Part shown: piece after piece, positions 34,545 through 45,338 of the stretch | Layout of the letters: every line of letters begins with the position of its first letter | Position numbering within the stretch: the first letter of the stretch is position 1 | Assembly (NCBI GenBank): GCA_001563875.1 | Contig: LKMN01000001.1 | Coordinates: forward strand, 1-64,000 | Source of the DNA: Nanohaloarchaea archaeon B1-Br10_U2g1 | GTDB lineage: Archaea; Nanohalarchaeota; Nanosalinia; Nanosalinales; Nanosalinaceae | Length of the DNA: 64,000 bases | Direction of reading: 5' to 3' | Notes under the pieces: model-generated | Seen by the model: the letters and a program-made list of their open reading frames with translations, nothing else | What the model was told of the DNA's origin: nothing | Database searches by the model: none | Program-made: the position numbers and the translations under genes

Positions 34545-34556
34545 AGGTGAAAACCT
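34545..34556 (+). promoter_or_regulatory. Ribosome site of atpK inside a GAAA-loop hairpin
   Basis: AGGT-GAAA-ACCT: a four-base stem closed by a GNRA tetraloop, five bases before ATG 34562. The stem contains part of the GAGGTG ribosome site. It may tune or stabilise translation of the c-ring gene, which is needed in about ten copies per complex. Confidence 0.4.
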
Positions 34557-34561
34557 AGAAA

Positions 34562-34780
34562 ATGGCAGTAGACGGACTAGTAGCAATCGGTGCAGCAGCA
34601 GCGATCAGCATTACAGCACTAGCAACAGCATGGGCGCAAGCAAAGATTGGAAGCGCAGGAATCGGAGCACTAGCAGAAGATGACGGCCTATTCGGAAAAG
34701 TATTCCTTTTAGCCGTTATCCCAGAGACCATGGTTATCTTCGGGCTGGTTGTTGCACTGGTTGTAACAGGATTCATTTAG
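34562..34780 (+). CDS. atpK: A-type ATP synthase subunit K (c-ring)
   Basis: A 72-residue two-helix proteolipid. Helix 1 holds AISITALATAWAQAKIGSAGIGALAE; helix 2 VIPETMVIFGLVVALVVTGFI carries the ion-binding glutamate in PET. It is a single hairpin, not a fused one. Whether H+ or Na+ is bound cannot be settled from these residues alone. A perfect hairpin follows the stop. Confidence 0.95.
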   Translation: MAVDGLVAIGAAAAISITALATAWAQAKIGSAGIGALAEDDGLFGKVFLLAVIPETMVIFGLVVALVVTGFI

Positions 34781-34790
34781 AAAACCAAAA

Positions 34791-34810
34791 GAAGGGCCTC
34801 AAGGCCCTTC
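34791..34810 (+). repeat. Perfect RNA hairpin between atpK and atpE
   Basis: GAAGGGCC-TCAA-GGCCCTTC: an 8-base GC-rich stem with a four-base loop, ten bases after the atpK stop. It is not followed by a T run. Its place after the highest-stoichiometry subunit suggests mRNA 3'-end protection or partial termination. Confidence 0.65.
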
Positions 34811-34861
34811 CAACCTATTATTTATTCAATAAAAGAAAGCAGACGGACGTGAAAAAATACT

Positions 34862-35398
34862 ATGGGACTTGAAGAAGTTAAATCCGAAATCTTGGACGAA
34901 GCGGAGGCAAAAGCCGATCACCTAGTTCAAGAAGCAGAGGAAGAAAAAGAAAAAATCTTGGATAAAGCAAAAGAAGAGGCAGAAGAGATAAGAGAAGAGC
35001 ACATGGAAGAGCTGGAAGACAAGAAAGATATCTATAAGAGAAAAGCAATATCCACAGCTCGGATGAAAGCAAAAGAGGAGAAACTACACGCAAGGGAAGA
35101 AAATATCTCTAAAGTGTTCGAAGAGTTTAGAAATAAATTAGGACAGATGTCTAAAAAAGAGAAAAAGAGCTATGTTGAAAGCTGCCTAGAAAAACCTAAA
35201 TTCGACATAGGTAAAGTGATCGGTTCTGAAGATTTTGAAGAGTTAGTAGATAAAGAGTTCGAAGAAGAAGACAGCATTGAAGGAATTGTTGTTGTTTCAG
35301 AAGACGGTAACCGAAGACAGAACTTCAGTTTCGACAAGATAGCCGAACAGTTCAAAAGCCAGTACAGAAGAGAAGTAGCTGAAAAACTCTTCGAGTGA
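34862..35398 (+). CDS. atpE: A-type ATP synthase subunit E
   Basis: A 178-residue peripheral-stalk protein: long N-terminal coiled coil (ADHLVQEAEEEKEKILDKAK...REEHMEELEDKKDIYKRKA) and a small globular C-terminus that caps the A3B3 head. The start follows a CGTGAAAAAATACT leader. Confidence 0.92.
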   Translation: MGLEEVKSEILDEAEAKADHLVQEAEEEKEKILDKAKEEAEEIREEHMEELEDKKDIYKRKAISTARMKAKEEKLHAREENISKVFEEFRNKLGQMSKKEKKSYVESCLEKPKFDIGKVIGSEDFEELVDKEFEEEDSIEGIVVVSEDGNRRQNFSFDKIAEQFKSQYRREVAEKLFE

Positions 35399-35405
35399 GT
35401 TGAAG

Positions 35406-36401
35406 ATGATGCTGAGCCGAGATTACCCTTATATGTATGCACGTGTAAGCGCCAAGAAAGCTAAACTTTTAGATGAAAGAGATTACCAGAATCTCTGGAA
35501 GATGCAGCCTAACGGGATAGCCCGGAACCTAGGTGAGAAAGACTATAAAAAGGATATAGATAGTCTTGGCTCGGAACATGAGGGAGTAGAACTTGTAGAA
35601 CTTGCCTTAATGAGGAACCTCTCTAGAACTATGAGAGATCTAGTCGAGATATCTCCTGAATCACTTCAACCGGTTATTGAAGGCTATCTAAGAAGATACG
35701 ATATAATAAGTATCAAAAGACTGCTGAGGTGGAAGAAGGGTGGAGAAGACGGCAATATTCACAGCTTCCTAGTGCCTGTGGGAGACTATGATCTTGAAAG
35801 ACTTGAGGAACTAGCAGAAAAAGATTTTGAAGAAATAGTGGAGTCCATAAATTTCCCTGAATCTAATATAGACTACCAAGAGGTTCTCACAAGCCAATCC
35901 GATATCAGAAAGATAGAAAGAGATCTTGACAGAGCCTACTACAAAGATCTAAAGGACATAAAGGGCACGGTTAGCAGTATATGGTTTGACGAGTTTATAG
36001 ACCGAGAAATTGAGTATGAAAATCTAAAAATTGCTTTAAGGCTAAAGAAACACTGTATAAAAGAAGATAAGATACGTGAATGGTTGATAACAGAGCAGCC
36101 TACGAAAGTAGTGGAGAAAGTTATAAAGGCTGAAAGCATAGAGCAAGCAGTAGAAGAGGTCTCCCAACACATAGATATTGATAACGGAGAGACTTTAGAG
36201 GAGATCGAGCACCAGCTTGAAATATATAGACTCAATAAAGCAATGAAAACTGCTCACGTAGAACCCTTAAGCGCTACATCAATCCTGGGCTACATCGTTG
36301 CGAAGATAGTTGAAGTCAAAAATCTCAGAATGCTTATACGGGCGAAGGAAACAGGAATACAAAATGAAGAAACAATCAAGAAGAAACTGGTGATAGCATG
36401 A
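35406..36401 (+). CDS. atpC: A-type ATP synthase subunit C
   Basis: A 331-residue helical subunit d homologue (ARVSAKKAKLLDERDYQNLW start; repeated YxR/L helices; IVAKIVEVKNLRMLIRAKETG end). It connects the central stalk to the K ring. ATG 35406 just after the E stop. Overlaps atpF by 4 bases. Confidence 0.92.
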   Translation: MMLSRDYPYMYARVSAKKAKLLDERDYQNLWKMQPNGIARNLGEKDYKKDIDSLGSEHEGVELVELALMRNLSRTMRDLVEISPESLQPVIEGYLRRYDIISIKRLLRWKKGGEDGNIHSFLVPVGDYDLERLEELAEKDFEEIVESINFPESNIDYQEVLTSQSDIRKIERDLDRAYYKDLKDIKGTVSSIWFDEFIDREIEYENLKIALRLKKHCIKEDKIREWLITEQPTKVVEKVIKAESIEQAVEEVSQHIDIDNGETLEEIEHQLEIYRLNKAMKTAHVEPLSATSILGYIVAKIVEVKNLRMLIRAKETGIQNEETIKKKLVIA

Positions 36402-36703
36402 AAAGAGACAAGAAAAGTATAGCAGTAATTGGAAGAGAGGAGTTCACTTTAGGATTCCAACTAGCGGGAATACAGAAAGTATATGAGAGAGAAAATTACA
36501 CAGAGAAAATCCAAGAAATTACAGATAGAGACGATATAGGTATCGTAATAGTGGAACAACAAGATCTTGAAGAACTGCCTTCACATATAAGACAGAGGAT
36601 TGAAGGATCAGTAGATCCTGTAGTAGTTCCGCTTACAGAAGAGGCAGAAGCAATGGGACTACAAGACAAAATCAGGAAGGTAATCGGAGTCGACTTATCG
36701 TAA
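36398..36703 (+). CDS. atpF: A-type ATP synthase subunit F
   Basis: A 101-residue Rossmann-like protein: [51 protein letters not shown]. It binds subunit D in the central stalk. ATGA-type overlap with atpC. Confidence 0.93.
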   Translation: MKRDKKSIAVIGREEFTLGFQLAGIQKVYERENYTEKIQEITDRDDIGIVIVEQQDLEELPSHIRQRIEGSVDPVVVPLTEEAEAMGLQDKIRKVIGVDLS

Positions 36704-36734
36704 CAATACTATTTCAATAGGTGAATTATCAAAA

Positions 36735-38488
<1,754 letters not shown>

Positions 38489-38492
<4 letters not shown>

Positions 38493-38722
38493 CGGTCTAC
38501 AGTAGAGTCGAAGAAGTAGAGGAGTATCTGGAGTCAGAGGGCTGGGACAGCCTTCTTGACCAACTCTATGACTTTAATAATAAAGCAGGTCTAGGTGTAG
38601 AAGGACTACTGGAAAACAGCAGAGAAGAAGGTGCAAAGACTGTTGTAGCAAACCTTCTTGAGAATCATGACTACGAAATAGAAGAACCGGCGGAAACCTA
38701 TCTAACCGCTGAAGAGGTGTAA
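38489..38722 (+). CDS. Unknown 77-aa protein inside the ATP synthase operon
   Basis: A 77-residue acidic protein between atpA and atpB. GTG start overlaps the atpA stop by 4 bases (GTGA), and its own tail carries the GAGGTG ribosome site used by atpB. It is predicted helical ([23 protein letters not shown]...[15 protein letters not shown]) and soluble. No known ATP synthase subunit matches it; G subunits of methanogens lie after D and differ. It could be an assembly factor, a regulator of the head, or an extra subunit. Confidence 0.7.
38714..38719 (+). promoter_or_regulatory. Ribosome site of atpB
   Basis: GAGGTG, inside the last codons of the 77-residue gene and ten bases before ATG 38730. 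It ties translation of atpB to that gene. Confidence 0.65.
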
Positions 38723-38729
38723 AGATACT

Positions 38730-40121
38730 ATGACTCAACAAGAATACCAGACAATCAACCAAGTTAAAGGACCACTTGTATTTGTGGAGAAAACCGATGA
38801 AATTGCCTACGGAGATATTGTAGAAGTAGAGACTCCCAACGGCGAAGTCAAAAAAGGAGAAGTACTTGAAACAAGTAAAGACATCGTTGTTGTCCAAGTC
38901 TATGAAGAGACACAGGGAATTGGACAGGACGCACGGGTACGTTTCCTAGACCAAAACGTTAAGATGCCTGTAACAGATGATCTTCTAGGAAGAGTACTAG
39001 ACGGTACAGGAAACCCGATTGATGGCGGACCTGATATCGTGCCGGAGAAAGAAGAAGACATTCTAGGACAAGCAATCAATCCTTACAGCCGTGAACTACC
39101 TGAAGACTTCATACAGACAGGTATATCAAGTATCGACGTCATGAACACACTGGTTCGAGGACAGAAGCTACCGATCTTCTCCGGATCAGGGTTGCCGCAC
39201 AACGAACTGGCGATGCAAATTGCTAGACAGGCAGATGTACAGGGAGAAGACGACGAATTCGCAGTAGTATTCGCAGGAATGGGAATTACGGAAGAAGAGT
39301 CCCAAGACTTCATTGAAGAGTTCAGAGAGACAGGAGCACTAGAACGTTCCGTAGTATTCCTGAACAAAGCATCCGACCCTGCACCAGAAAGAATTATCAC
39401 GCCAAGAATGGCACTAACAACAGCAGAGTACCTGGCATACGAGAAAGGAATGGAAGTACTTGTTATCTTGACAGATATGACTAACTACTGTAACGCACTG
39501 AGAGAAGTATCTGCAGCAAGAGAAGAAGTGCCAGGAAGAAGAGGATACCCGGGATACATGTATACAGACTTAGCGAACATCTACGAAAGGGCAGGAATTA
39601 TCGACGGCAGAGAGGGATCAGTAACACAGATCCCTATCCTAACCATGGTTGGAGACGACATCACACATCCAATCCCGGACCTAACCGGATACATTACAGA
39701 AGGACAGATCGTGGTAGGAAGAGAGCTAGATAACCAAGGCTACGAACCACCGATCGACGTTCTACCAAGTCTATCTCGACTGATGGACAACGGAATAGGA
39801 GAAGGATTCACAAGAGAAGACCATGGAGACGTATCCGACCAAATATATGCAATGTATGCAGAAGGACAGTCACTTAGAGACTTGGTAGCGATTGTTGGTG
39901 AAGACGCGCTCTCAGATAAAGACGAAAAGATCCTGAAGTTCACCAACATGTTCGAGGAACACTTCGTAAGCCAAGGAAACCACGAAAATCGTTCAATAGA
40001 AGAATCCTTAGAGCTTTCATGGGATCTACTTTCAGTAATTCCGGAAGACGAGCTTACAAGAATCGATGCAGAGACACGACAAGAGTACCTTGAAAACCGT
40101 GAACCAAACTTTGAGGAATAA
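38730..40121 (+). CDS. atpB: A-type ATP synthase subunit B
   Basis: A 463-residue non-catalytic subunit. It lacks a P-loop but keeps the [15 protein letters not shown] region, [33 protein letters not shown] and the [26 protein letters not shown] segment. It pairs with A in the A3B3 head. Confidence 0.97.
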   Translation: MTQQEYQTINQVKGPLVFVEKTDEIAYGDIVEVETPNGEVKKGEVLETSKDIVVVQVYEETQGIGQDARVRFLDQNVKMPVTDDLLGRVLDGTGNPIDGGPDIVPEKEEDILGQAINPYSRELPEDFIQTGISSIDVMNTLVRGQKLPIFSGSGLPHNELAMQIARQADVQGEDDEFAVVFAGMGITEEESQDFIEEFRETGALERSVVFLNKASDPAPERIITPRMALTTAEYLAYEKGMEVLVILTDMTNYCNALREVSAAREEVPGRRGYPGYMYTDLANIYERAGIIDGREGSVTQIPILTMVGDDITHPIPDLTGYITEGQIVVGRELDNQGYEPPIDVLPSLSRLMDNGIGEGFTREDHGDVSDQIYAMYAEGQSLRDLVAIVGEDALSDKDEKILKFTNMFEEHFVSQGNHENRSIEESLELSWDLLSVIPEDELTRIDAETRQEYLENREPNFEE

Positions 40122-40123
40122 GA

Positions 40124-40756
40124 ATGTCACAGGACGTAAAACCCACAAGATCTGAAGAACTGCGTTTGAAAGAACGTATAGAGCTAGCGGAGAACGGCCA
40201 CGGCATACTTGAAAAGAAGAGAGACGGATTGATCCACGAGTTCATGGAGATAGCAGGTGATGCCAAGGAGGTAAACCAAGAACTCGCAGAAACCTACTCG
40301 GAGGCAAAACTCAAACTGCTTCTTTCAAAGGTCTACGACGGAGAGGACAGCATAAGAGCAAATGCCTTCCCTGTAACTAAGGAGCCAAAGATTTACTCGG
40401 AGACAAGCAATATCATGGGCGTAGTCGTACCCGAAATAGAGTCAGAGGACATAAGAAAAGGAATTCTAGATAAAGAGTACGGCATAACATCTGCAACATC
40501 CAGGATCGACTCCACTGCAGACAAATTCGAAGAGCTCTTGGAGAAAGTGGTTGAGGCCGCCGAAACACAGACTAAGATCTTGAAACTTCTGGAAGAGATA
40601 GAGAAAACCAAGAGAAGAGTGAACGCATTAGAACACAAAGTAATACCCGAACAGAGAGCAGCTCTCGACAAGGTCTCCCAAATGCTTGAAGAAAGCGAAA
40701 GGGAAGAGACCTTCCGTATGAAGAAGATTAAGGAGATGCAGGAAGAGAAAGCCTAG
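40124..40756 (+). CDS. atpD: A-type ATP synthase subunit D
   Basis: A 210-residue central-stalk rotor protein: two long helices with VKPTRSEELRLKERIELAENGHGILEKKRDGL at the start and NALEHKVIPEQRAALDKVSQMLEESEREE at the end, the D-subunit hallmark. Start two bases after the atpB stop. Last gene of the operon; T-rich sequence follows. Confidence 0.95.
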   Translation: MSQDVKPTRSEELRLKERIELAENGHGILEKKRDGLIHEFMEIAGDAKEVNQELAETYSEAKLKLLLSKVYDGEDSIRANAFPVTKEPKIYSETSNIMGVVVPEIESEDIRKGILDKEYGITSATSRIDSTADKFEELLEKVVEAAETQTKILKLLEEIEKTKRRVNALEHKVIPEQRAALDKVSQMLEESEREETFRMKKIKEMQEEKA

Positions 40757-40855
40757 AATCTTTTCTTTGAAATTCTATTTTTCTTGATTTCTAATTTAGC
40801 AACTAGGAAGATAGTAAAGTAAAATTAGGAAAAGGATCGTATTTTATCATAGTTA

Positions 40856-42103
40856 CTACTCCTTGCTTTCTTCTTCCTCTTTCTCTACTTCTTTCTCTGC
40901 CTTTTCTTCTAGGTTTGGAACCATCTCTTGTGTATCTGCTGCCTTTGCGATCGAGGAGGTATTCATCTTAGGAGTCATCTGCTCCGTCTTCCCCTCCTTC
41001 ATCTCTTTCAAATCCTTGCCAACTTCGGAGACAAACTCCTTGGTCTCTGTCTTGAGATCGTATATCTCCTTTTCGTTGACGTCTTCCATTTGCTTGTCTT
41101 TTATCTTCTCTATTACGTCTTCCCATCGGTCGAACATTTCTACATGTTCTTCTCCCAGGTCCAGATTATCTGCTACTACTTCTGGTAGTTCTTCTCTATC
41201 TTCTGGAGGCTCTATGTCTCGTGCTTTCAGTGCGGCGACGTTCGCTTTTAAGAACTGTTTATAGTCTTCGACAATATTTCTAACTTTCTTTTGTGCGCCT
41301 AGTTGAGAGACCAGCTGATGCATTCTTCTTACGAAGTCGTCTGCCTTTTCTAAATGCTTCTCTACAGCCTCTCCGGTAACCTTTTCAGGTTCCTTCTCTC
41401 CTAGGTCTCCGAAGTCGTATAATTCTTCAGCTATTTCTATGTATTCATCTTCTAGTAGCTCGTTTTCTACAAACATTTCGTCTAGGACTTCTGGAACTTT
41501 TTCTTTCGGTGGCGGTGTTTTTCCTTCAAGCATTATCGGTGCTTGTCCGGCGTTTGCCATTACTTGTTCGAGTTTGTGAGGTATTGAGGATTTGAAGTTT
41601 TTCTCGGCTTTCTTGTATCCTGCTGCAGCCAGTTTTAGTCTCTTACTTACGGATTCCTGTGTTGCTTCAATTTTACCTCTTTGGAGCAGTCTTTTTGCCG
41701 GCATGAATATTCCGGTGTCGTACACCGGTTCTCCGTTTCTTACGGCTTCTATTGCTAGTGGTTCTCCTTTTCTCAGTGAGTCCCAGAACTCTGTTAGGAA
41801 TGGGAAGTACTGTATTGTTATTCTATCATCTGTTTCCTTTGCTGCTTCTGTTACTTTTTGTTGTATCTTTTTCCGTGCGTCTTCTGGAACGTCCTCTCTC
41901 AGCTTTGTGTCGTCTAGTATTACAAGTGTATCGATATCACTGTCGTATCCGTGCTCGCCTTTTGGTACACTTCCCCATACTGCAACTACTTTTAGTTTGT
42001 CGCCTAGTTTTTCCTCTAGTTTGTCTGAGAACTCTTTTGCTGCTTCCATTCTTCTTTCTTGAGACTTCTTCCGCATCTCTTTCATCTTGTCTTTGGAACT
42101 CAT
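40856..42103 (-). CDS. Nucleotidyltransferase with helical extension
   Basis: A 415-residue protein. Residues about 20-125 form a pol-beta-type nucleotidyltransferase fold: WGSVPKGEHGYDSDIDTLVIL has the GS loop and DSD metal residues. The rest is helical: a region resembling HEPN-type bundles (LKLAAAGYKKAEKNFKSS, about 155-300) and a charged tail ending EKEEEESKE. The usual HEPN R-x4-6-H site was not found. Standalone minimal antitoxin/toxin pairs are much smaller. Function unknown; substrate may be a tRNA or small molecule. Confidence 0.75.
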   Translation of the reverse strand: MSSKDKMKEMRKKSQERRMEAAKEFSDKLEEKLGDKLKVVAVWGSVPKGEHGYDSDIDTLVILDDTKLREDVPEDARKKIQQKVTEAAKETDDRITIQYFPFLTEFWDSLRKGEPLAIEAVRNGEPVYDTGIFMPAKRLLQRGKIEATQESVSKRLKLAAAGYKKAEKNFKSSIPHKLEQVMANAGQAPIMLEGKTPPPKEKVPEVLDEMFVENELLEDEYIEIAEELYDFGDLGEKEPEKVTGEAVEKHLEKADDFVRRMHQLVSQLGAQKKVRNIVEDYKQFLKANVAALKARDIEPPEDREELPEVVADNLDLGEEHVEMFDRWEDVIEKIKDKQMEDVNEKEIYDLKTETKEFVSEVGKDLKEMKEGKTEQMTPKMNTSSIAKAADTQEMVPNLEEKAEKEVEKEEEESKE

Positions 42104-42164
42104 AGAACCACATTAAACCTTGTCAATATCCAATCTTAAAAGCTTTCCCTAATATTGTTACTAC

Positions 42165-42749
42165 ATGGTAGACAAAAAACGTATGGTGGAGTACCTTACT
42201 TTTGCGGATGTCCACGAAAATCTAGATGATAAAGGATCAGAACAGCTCTATGACTCGCTCTTTAATACTGCTGATTTGGAACCTGACTTCGGTCAGCCTG
42301 ACTATATCCTTCTACACGGAGGCCCTAGTGAGAAGAAAGAGAAACAACGTTTTAGAGCTTTTGAAGATCTATTGACAGATTTAAACAAAGATAAGCTCCC
42401 CTACTTGTTAACTACGCCGTCCTATAGAAGCAAGATTGAAGAATCAGATAAAGTTACGGAAAACGATTTTATTTACTGTCCTATAAGATCTGAAAGCACA
42501 TTCGGAGAAGTTAACACGCTTTCAGAACAGATAGAACCTGAAGAAACGGTTATATCGGTTACAAGCGACTACCATGTGCCACGCCTAGAGTCAATGATGA
42601 ACAAATTACTTGAAGAAGATATAGATTACTTAGTGGTCGGTCAGAAATACAGCTCTGAAGAGAAGAATTATAGAAGTAAATGGAGATCCGAATTCATAAG
42701 TACAGTACTTCCACAAAACATCAAGGATGTAGGAAAGGATATTCTCTAA
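42165..42749 (+). CDS. DUF218/YdcF-like protein
   Basis: A 194-residue Rossmann-like protein. The end-region motif SESTFGEVNTLSEQIE...VISVTSDYHVPRLESMM matches the E-x-x-T-x-x-N and DYHxPR motifs of the YdcF/SanA/ElyC family, and DYILLHGGPS replaces the glycine-rich strand. No membrane anchor. In bacteria the family acts in envelope metabolism; the role here is unknown. It ends one base before the convergent 862-residue gene's stop. Confidence 0.65.
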   Translation: MVDKKRMVEYLTFADVHENLDDKGSEQLYDSLFNTADLEPDFGQPDYILLHGGPSEKKEKQRFRAFEDLLTDLNKDKLPYLLTTPSYRSKIEESDKVTENDFIYCPIRSESTFGEVNTLSEQIEPEETVISVTSDYHVPRLESMMNKLLEEDIDYLVVGQKYSSEEKNYRSKWRSEFISTVLPQNIKDVGKDIL

Positions 42750-45338
42750 CTACTTATACTCTTCCTGCATCCATTCTCCCGGCTGATTGTTGTTCTCCAT
42801 AGAAGCATTACTGGAGTAAGTATAGTCAAACTGTTCGGCCTCAAGCAGGCTCTGTAAAGGATCGAAAGCGTGTTGCTCGATCTTCGCCCATTCACGGTCA
42901 TAAGTAGGTCTATCCATACCGAAGAAACGTGCCATTAAGGCCTCTTTCTCGTCACGGTACTCTTCACCAGGATTAACCTTAGAAGGATCAAGTTCTTCAG
43001 GAGATACTCCTAACTCAATAAGGTTCATAGCGATACGTGCTGTGTATACCACTCCTCTATCGTCACCGCCGACCTCATACATTACATATGCTTTCTCGTT
43101 ATCTCGTCCGAAACCGGCTTTAACCATGTTCCACAGCCATTCGTAGAGCTGCTTATCACCTTTATCCCATGGACCGTGAAGTGTACGAGACTGAGAGGTT
43201 TCAAGACCAGGTTTCATCAGGTGCCACATCCTCATAATCTTGGCTAGAGGTTTTTCCTTTTCAACTCCTATATCGTACTTACTCGCTAATCCGCTTTTAA
43301 CCAAGTTTTCCTCCTGTTCAATCAGGTTTTCCATAGTCTTCCATGGATCTTCACCGAAGGTAGCAACGTGTTCCAAGTCTAAAGTAAATTTAGCAGGCAT
43401 ACCGTATAGGTCAGGATGGATGTCGTCTAGTTTGTCTCTAGCCCCTATATTTATAGCTCTTGCAGCCGCTACAGTATGTCGAGGTCTCCAGATCTTGTAA
43501 GGCTGTCTTGTATCTCCGGGCATAGCCTCCAGATTTACTCCTATACCGAACTCGTTCATCCACTCAATCCACGTAATATTACTGAATTTTTCCAGTACAT
43601 CTTCCTCTTCTTCGTACTCATGAACCAGATACTCTCTTATCGCCTTATCATCGATCATGAACTGGCCTTCTTGCTGGGTGAAGTGACCCCATACATAGCA
43701 TGCTGCTGAAGCTGCTGCAACATCTTCTTGGAACTCTCTGTTGTTTTCAAGTAAGTCTAGGAACCCCTTTCCATCATTTTTCCTCGGTTCCAAAAGATCG
43801 ATATCGTATTCGCTCCATTTTTGTTTGATTAGTAGCTCCCACAAGAACTTGGGGGCTTCCCTTTTCTTGTAGCCTTTATCACTGAAGTCTTCATCCGCAA
43901 CAGCCATCCATGCTGGGATAATTTTGTATATAACGTTTGACTCCATCCACATCTGGTTCTGTAGAGATCCTGTAAGTCGTTGTAGGAAGAGTAGATGTTG
44001 GTCTTCGGTACTGTTCTCATTGTCGAAGTAGCTATCATCTCCTGCTACCATGTTCTCAGCATGATTTCTTATTTTGTCTCTGTTACTAGTGAATGCCTCT
44101 TCAATTATTCTTTGCTGAGGGATTTCAAAGTTCCTAGAAACTGCCGCAAGTTTGTTTTGAATAGGGATTAGCGGTTCTCCTCCTTCCTTTTTGTATTCCC
44201 AAAGTTTTTCTATAGCTCTTTCTAGAGGCTCTTCTATAGCTTCAAGAATCTCTTCATCTTCGGTTATTAACTCTCCATTCTGTAGAACTCTGTTAAGCTC
44301 TAACTCTTCAGATTCAAGAAGTCTGTAGATTTCGGGAAGTCTCCTAATCATCGAAAGGTCATAGTTCACACTTAAACCTCGGATTACGGTGTCCAGGTCC
44401 TCTAAACTGTTAATTTCTACAGGTGACGTAATTTGTGGACTTCTGCTAGTTAACTCTATTGTTAGATCTTCGTCTACCGGTTCTTTTAGTAGGTCGTACC
44501 AAATAGTTGTTATCTCGGAGTCTCCTGCGGCACCGGTTCCTATCATAGTCACCTTCTCCTTAAGTCTGCTTTCACGAGATTTCGATCTTTCAAGGAATTC
44601 TTCGTTCGCTTTTTCGTCAATAGTTTTCCTCCATTCGCTGTCAAACCTGTCGGAAAAGTCAGAGAATATATCTTGGTAGTATCTGTACTCGTTCTGTTCT
44701 ATCGTATCTACTATGAAAACTCTGTAAAGTCTTCTTAGGAACTCCTCGTTACGGAATATGTTTTTATTCTCATCATCTTTTCCTTTCATTACTTCGTTTT
44801 TCAAGTCGGTCAGGCTATATCCGAAAGGATCAAGGCTTGTGTCCTGTGCTCTTTCCTCTTCTATTGCAGGTCTTGGGGAGGTACATATGTGGGGGTTAAT
44901 TCGGGAGATATTGAATCCGAAGTCTCTCTCCTTTTTACTCCGGTTTTCCGCTGTTTTTTTGAACGAAGCAAACTGTTCTAGATACTGTGTAAAATATTTA
45001 TGAGTCGGATCGTACTGAGCTCTATAAGGTGAGGTATAGCCTACATCCGGATTGCTGTGGAGAGATATGTCTATCTCTAATCCGTTAATAACGTCCAGCA
45101 TCTGGTCTCTATCAATCTGAAACGTCGCAGGATTGTTGATTATCACCTCCATCACACTTCCTCCTCTCATAGCCAGACTTCCTATCCTTTCATGCATGGC
45201 CGAAGGCACTCCTGGCGCCGCATCCATACCCGAAGTGTTTCCTACCTCGTAATTAAGGTCGGGAAAACCCTCTACCTCATACTTATCCTTTACCTGAAAG
45301 TTCTCTTTCACCGCGTTTAGAATGTATTTGAAACTCAT
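42750..45338 (-). CDS. Giant xylose-isomerase-like TIM barrel split by a helical insert
   Basis: An 862-residue protein. The C-terminal third matches the last half of the xylose isomerase/AP endonuclease-2 barrel strand by strand: GVNLEAMPG (E604), TLDLEHVATFG (D654, H657), MWHLMKP (H706), TLHGP (H721) and YVMYEVGG (E755). The small isomerase at 55.8 kb shows the same order. N-terminal strands (ISLHSNP with H94; NPHICTSP with H150) would be the first half. Residues about 165-590 between them are helical and unlike anything I know. It is coupled to the upstream gene by a TAATG overlap. Conserved metal ligands suggest an active enzyme; substrate unknown. Confidence 0.7.
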   Translation of the reverse strand: MSFKYILNAVKENFQVKDKYEVEGFPDLNYEVGNTSGMDAAPGVPSAMHERIGSLAMRGGSVMEVIINNPATFQIDRDQMLDVINGLEIDISLHSNPDVGYTSPYRAQYDPTHKYFTQYLEQFASFKKTAENRSKKERDFGFNISRINPHICTSPRPAIEEERAQDTSLDPFGYSLTDLKNEVMKGKDDENKNIFRNEEFLRRLYRVFIVDTIEQNEYRYYQDIFSDFSDRFDSEWRKTIDEKANEEFLERSKSRESRLKEKVTMIGTGAAGDSEITTIWYDLLKEPVDEDLTIELTSRSPQITSPVEINSLEDLDTVIRGLSVNYDLSMIRRLPEIYRLLESEELELNRVLQNGELITEDEEILEAIEEPLERAIEKLWEYKKEGGEPLIPIQNKLAAVSRNFEIPQQRIIEEAFTSNRDKIRNHAENMVAGDDSYFDNENSTEDQHLLFLQRLTGSLQNQMWMESNVIYKIIPAWMAVADEDFSDKGYKKREAPKFLWELLIKQKWSEYDIDLLEPRKNDGKGFLDLLENNREFQEDVAAASAACYVWGHFTQQEGQFMIDDKAIREYLVHEYEEEEDVLEKFSNITWIEWMNEFGIGVNLEAMPGDTRQPYKIWRPRHTVAAARAINIGARDKLDDIHPDLYGMPAKFTLDLEHVATFGEDPWKTMENLIEQEENLVKSGLASKYDIGVEKEKPLAKIMRMWHLMKPGLETSQSRTLHGPWDKGDKQLYEWLWNMVKAGFGRDNEKAYVMYEVGGDDRGVVYTARIAMNLIELGVSPEELDPSKVNPGEEYRDEKEALMARFFGMDRPTYDREWAKIEQHAFDPLQSLLEAEQFDYTYSSNASMENNNQPGEWMQEEYK

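Noticed and set aside
42150-42170. GTTACTACATGGTAGAC at the DUF218-like start as an operator copy
   Set aside because: Only one half matches; the rest is explained by the start codons ATG GTA GAC.
40856-42749. MNT/HEPN-type toxin-antitoxin pair
   Set aside because: The nucleotidyltransferase is 415 residues, the neighbour is a DUF218-like protein on the other strand, and no R-x4-6-H nuclease site is visible.
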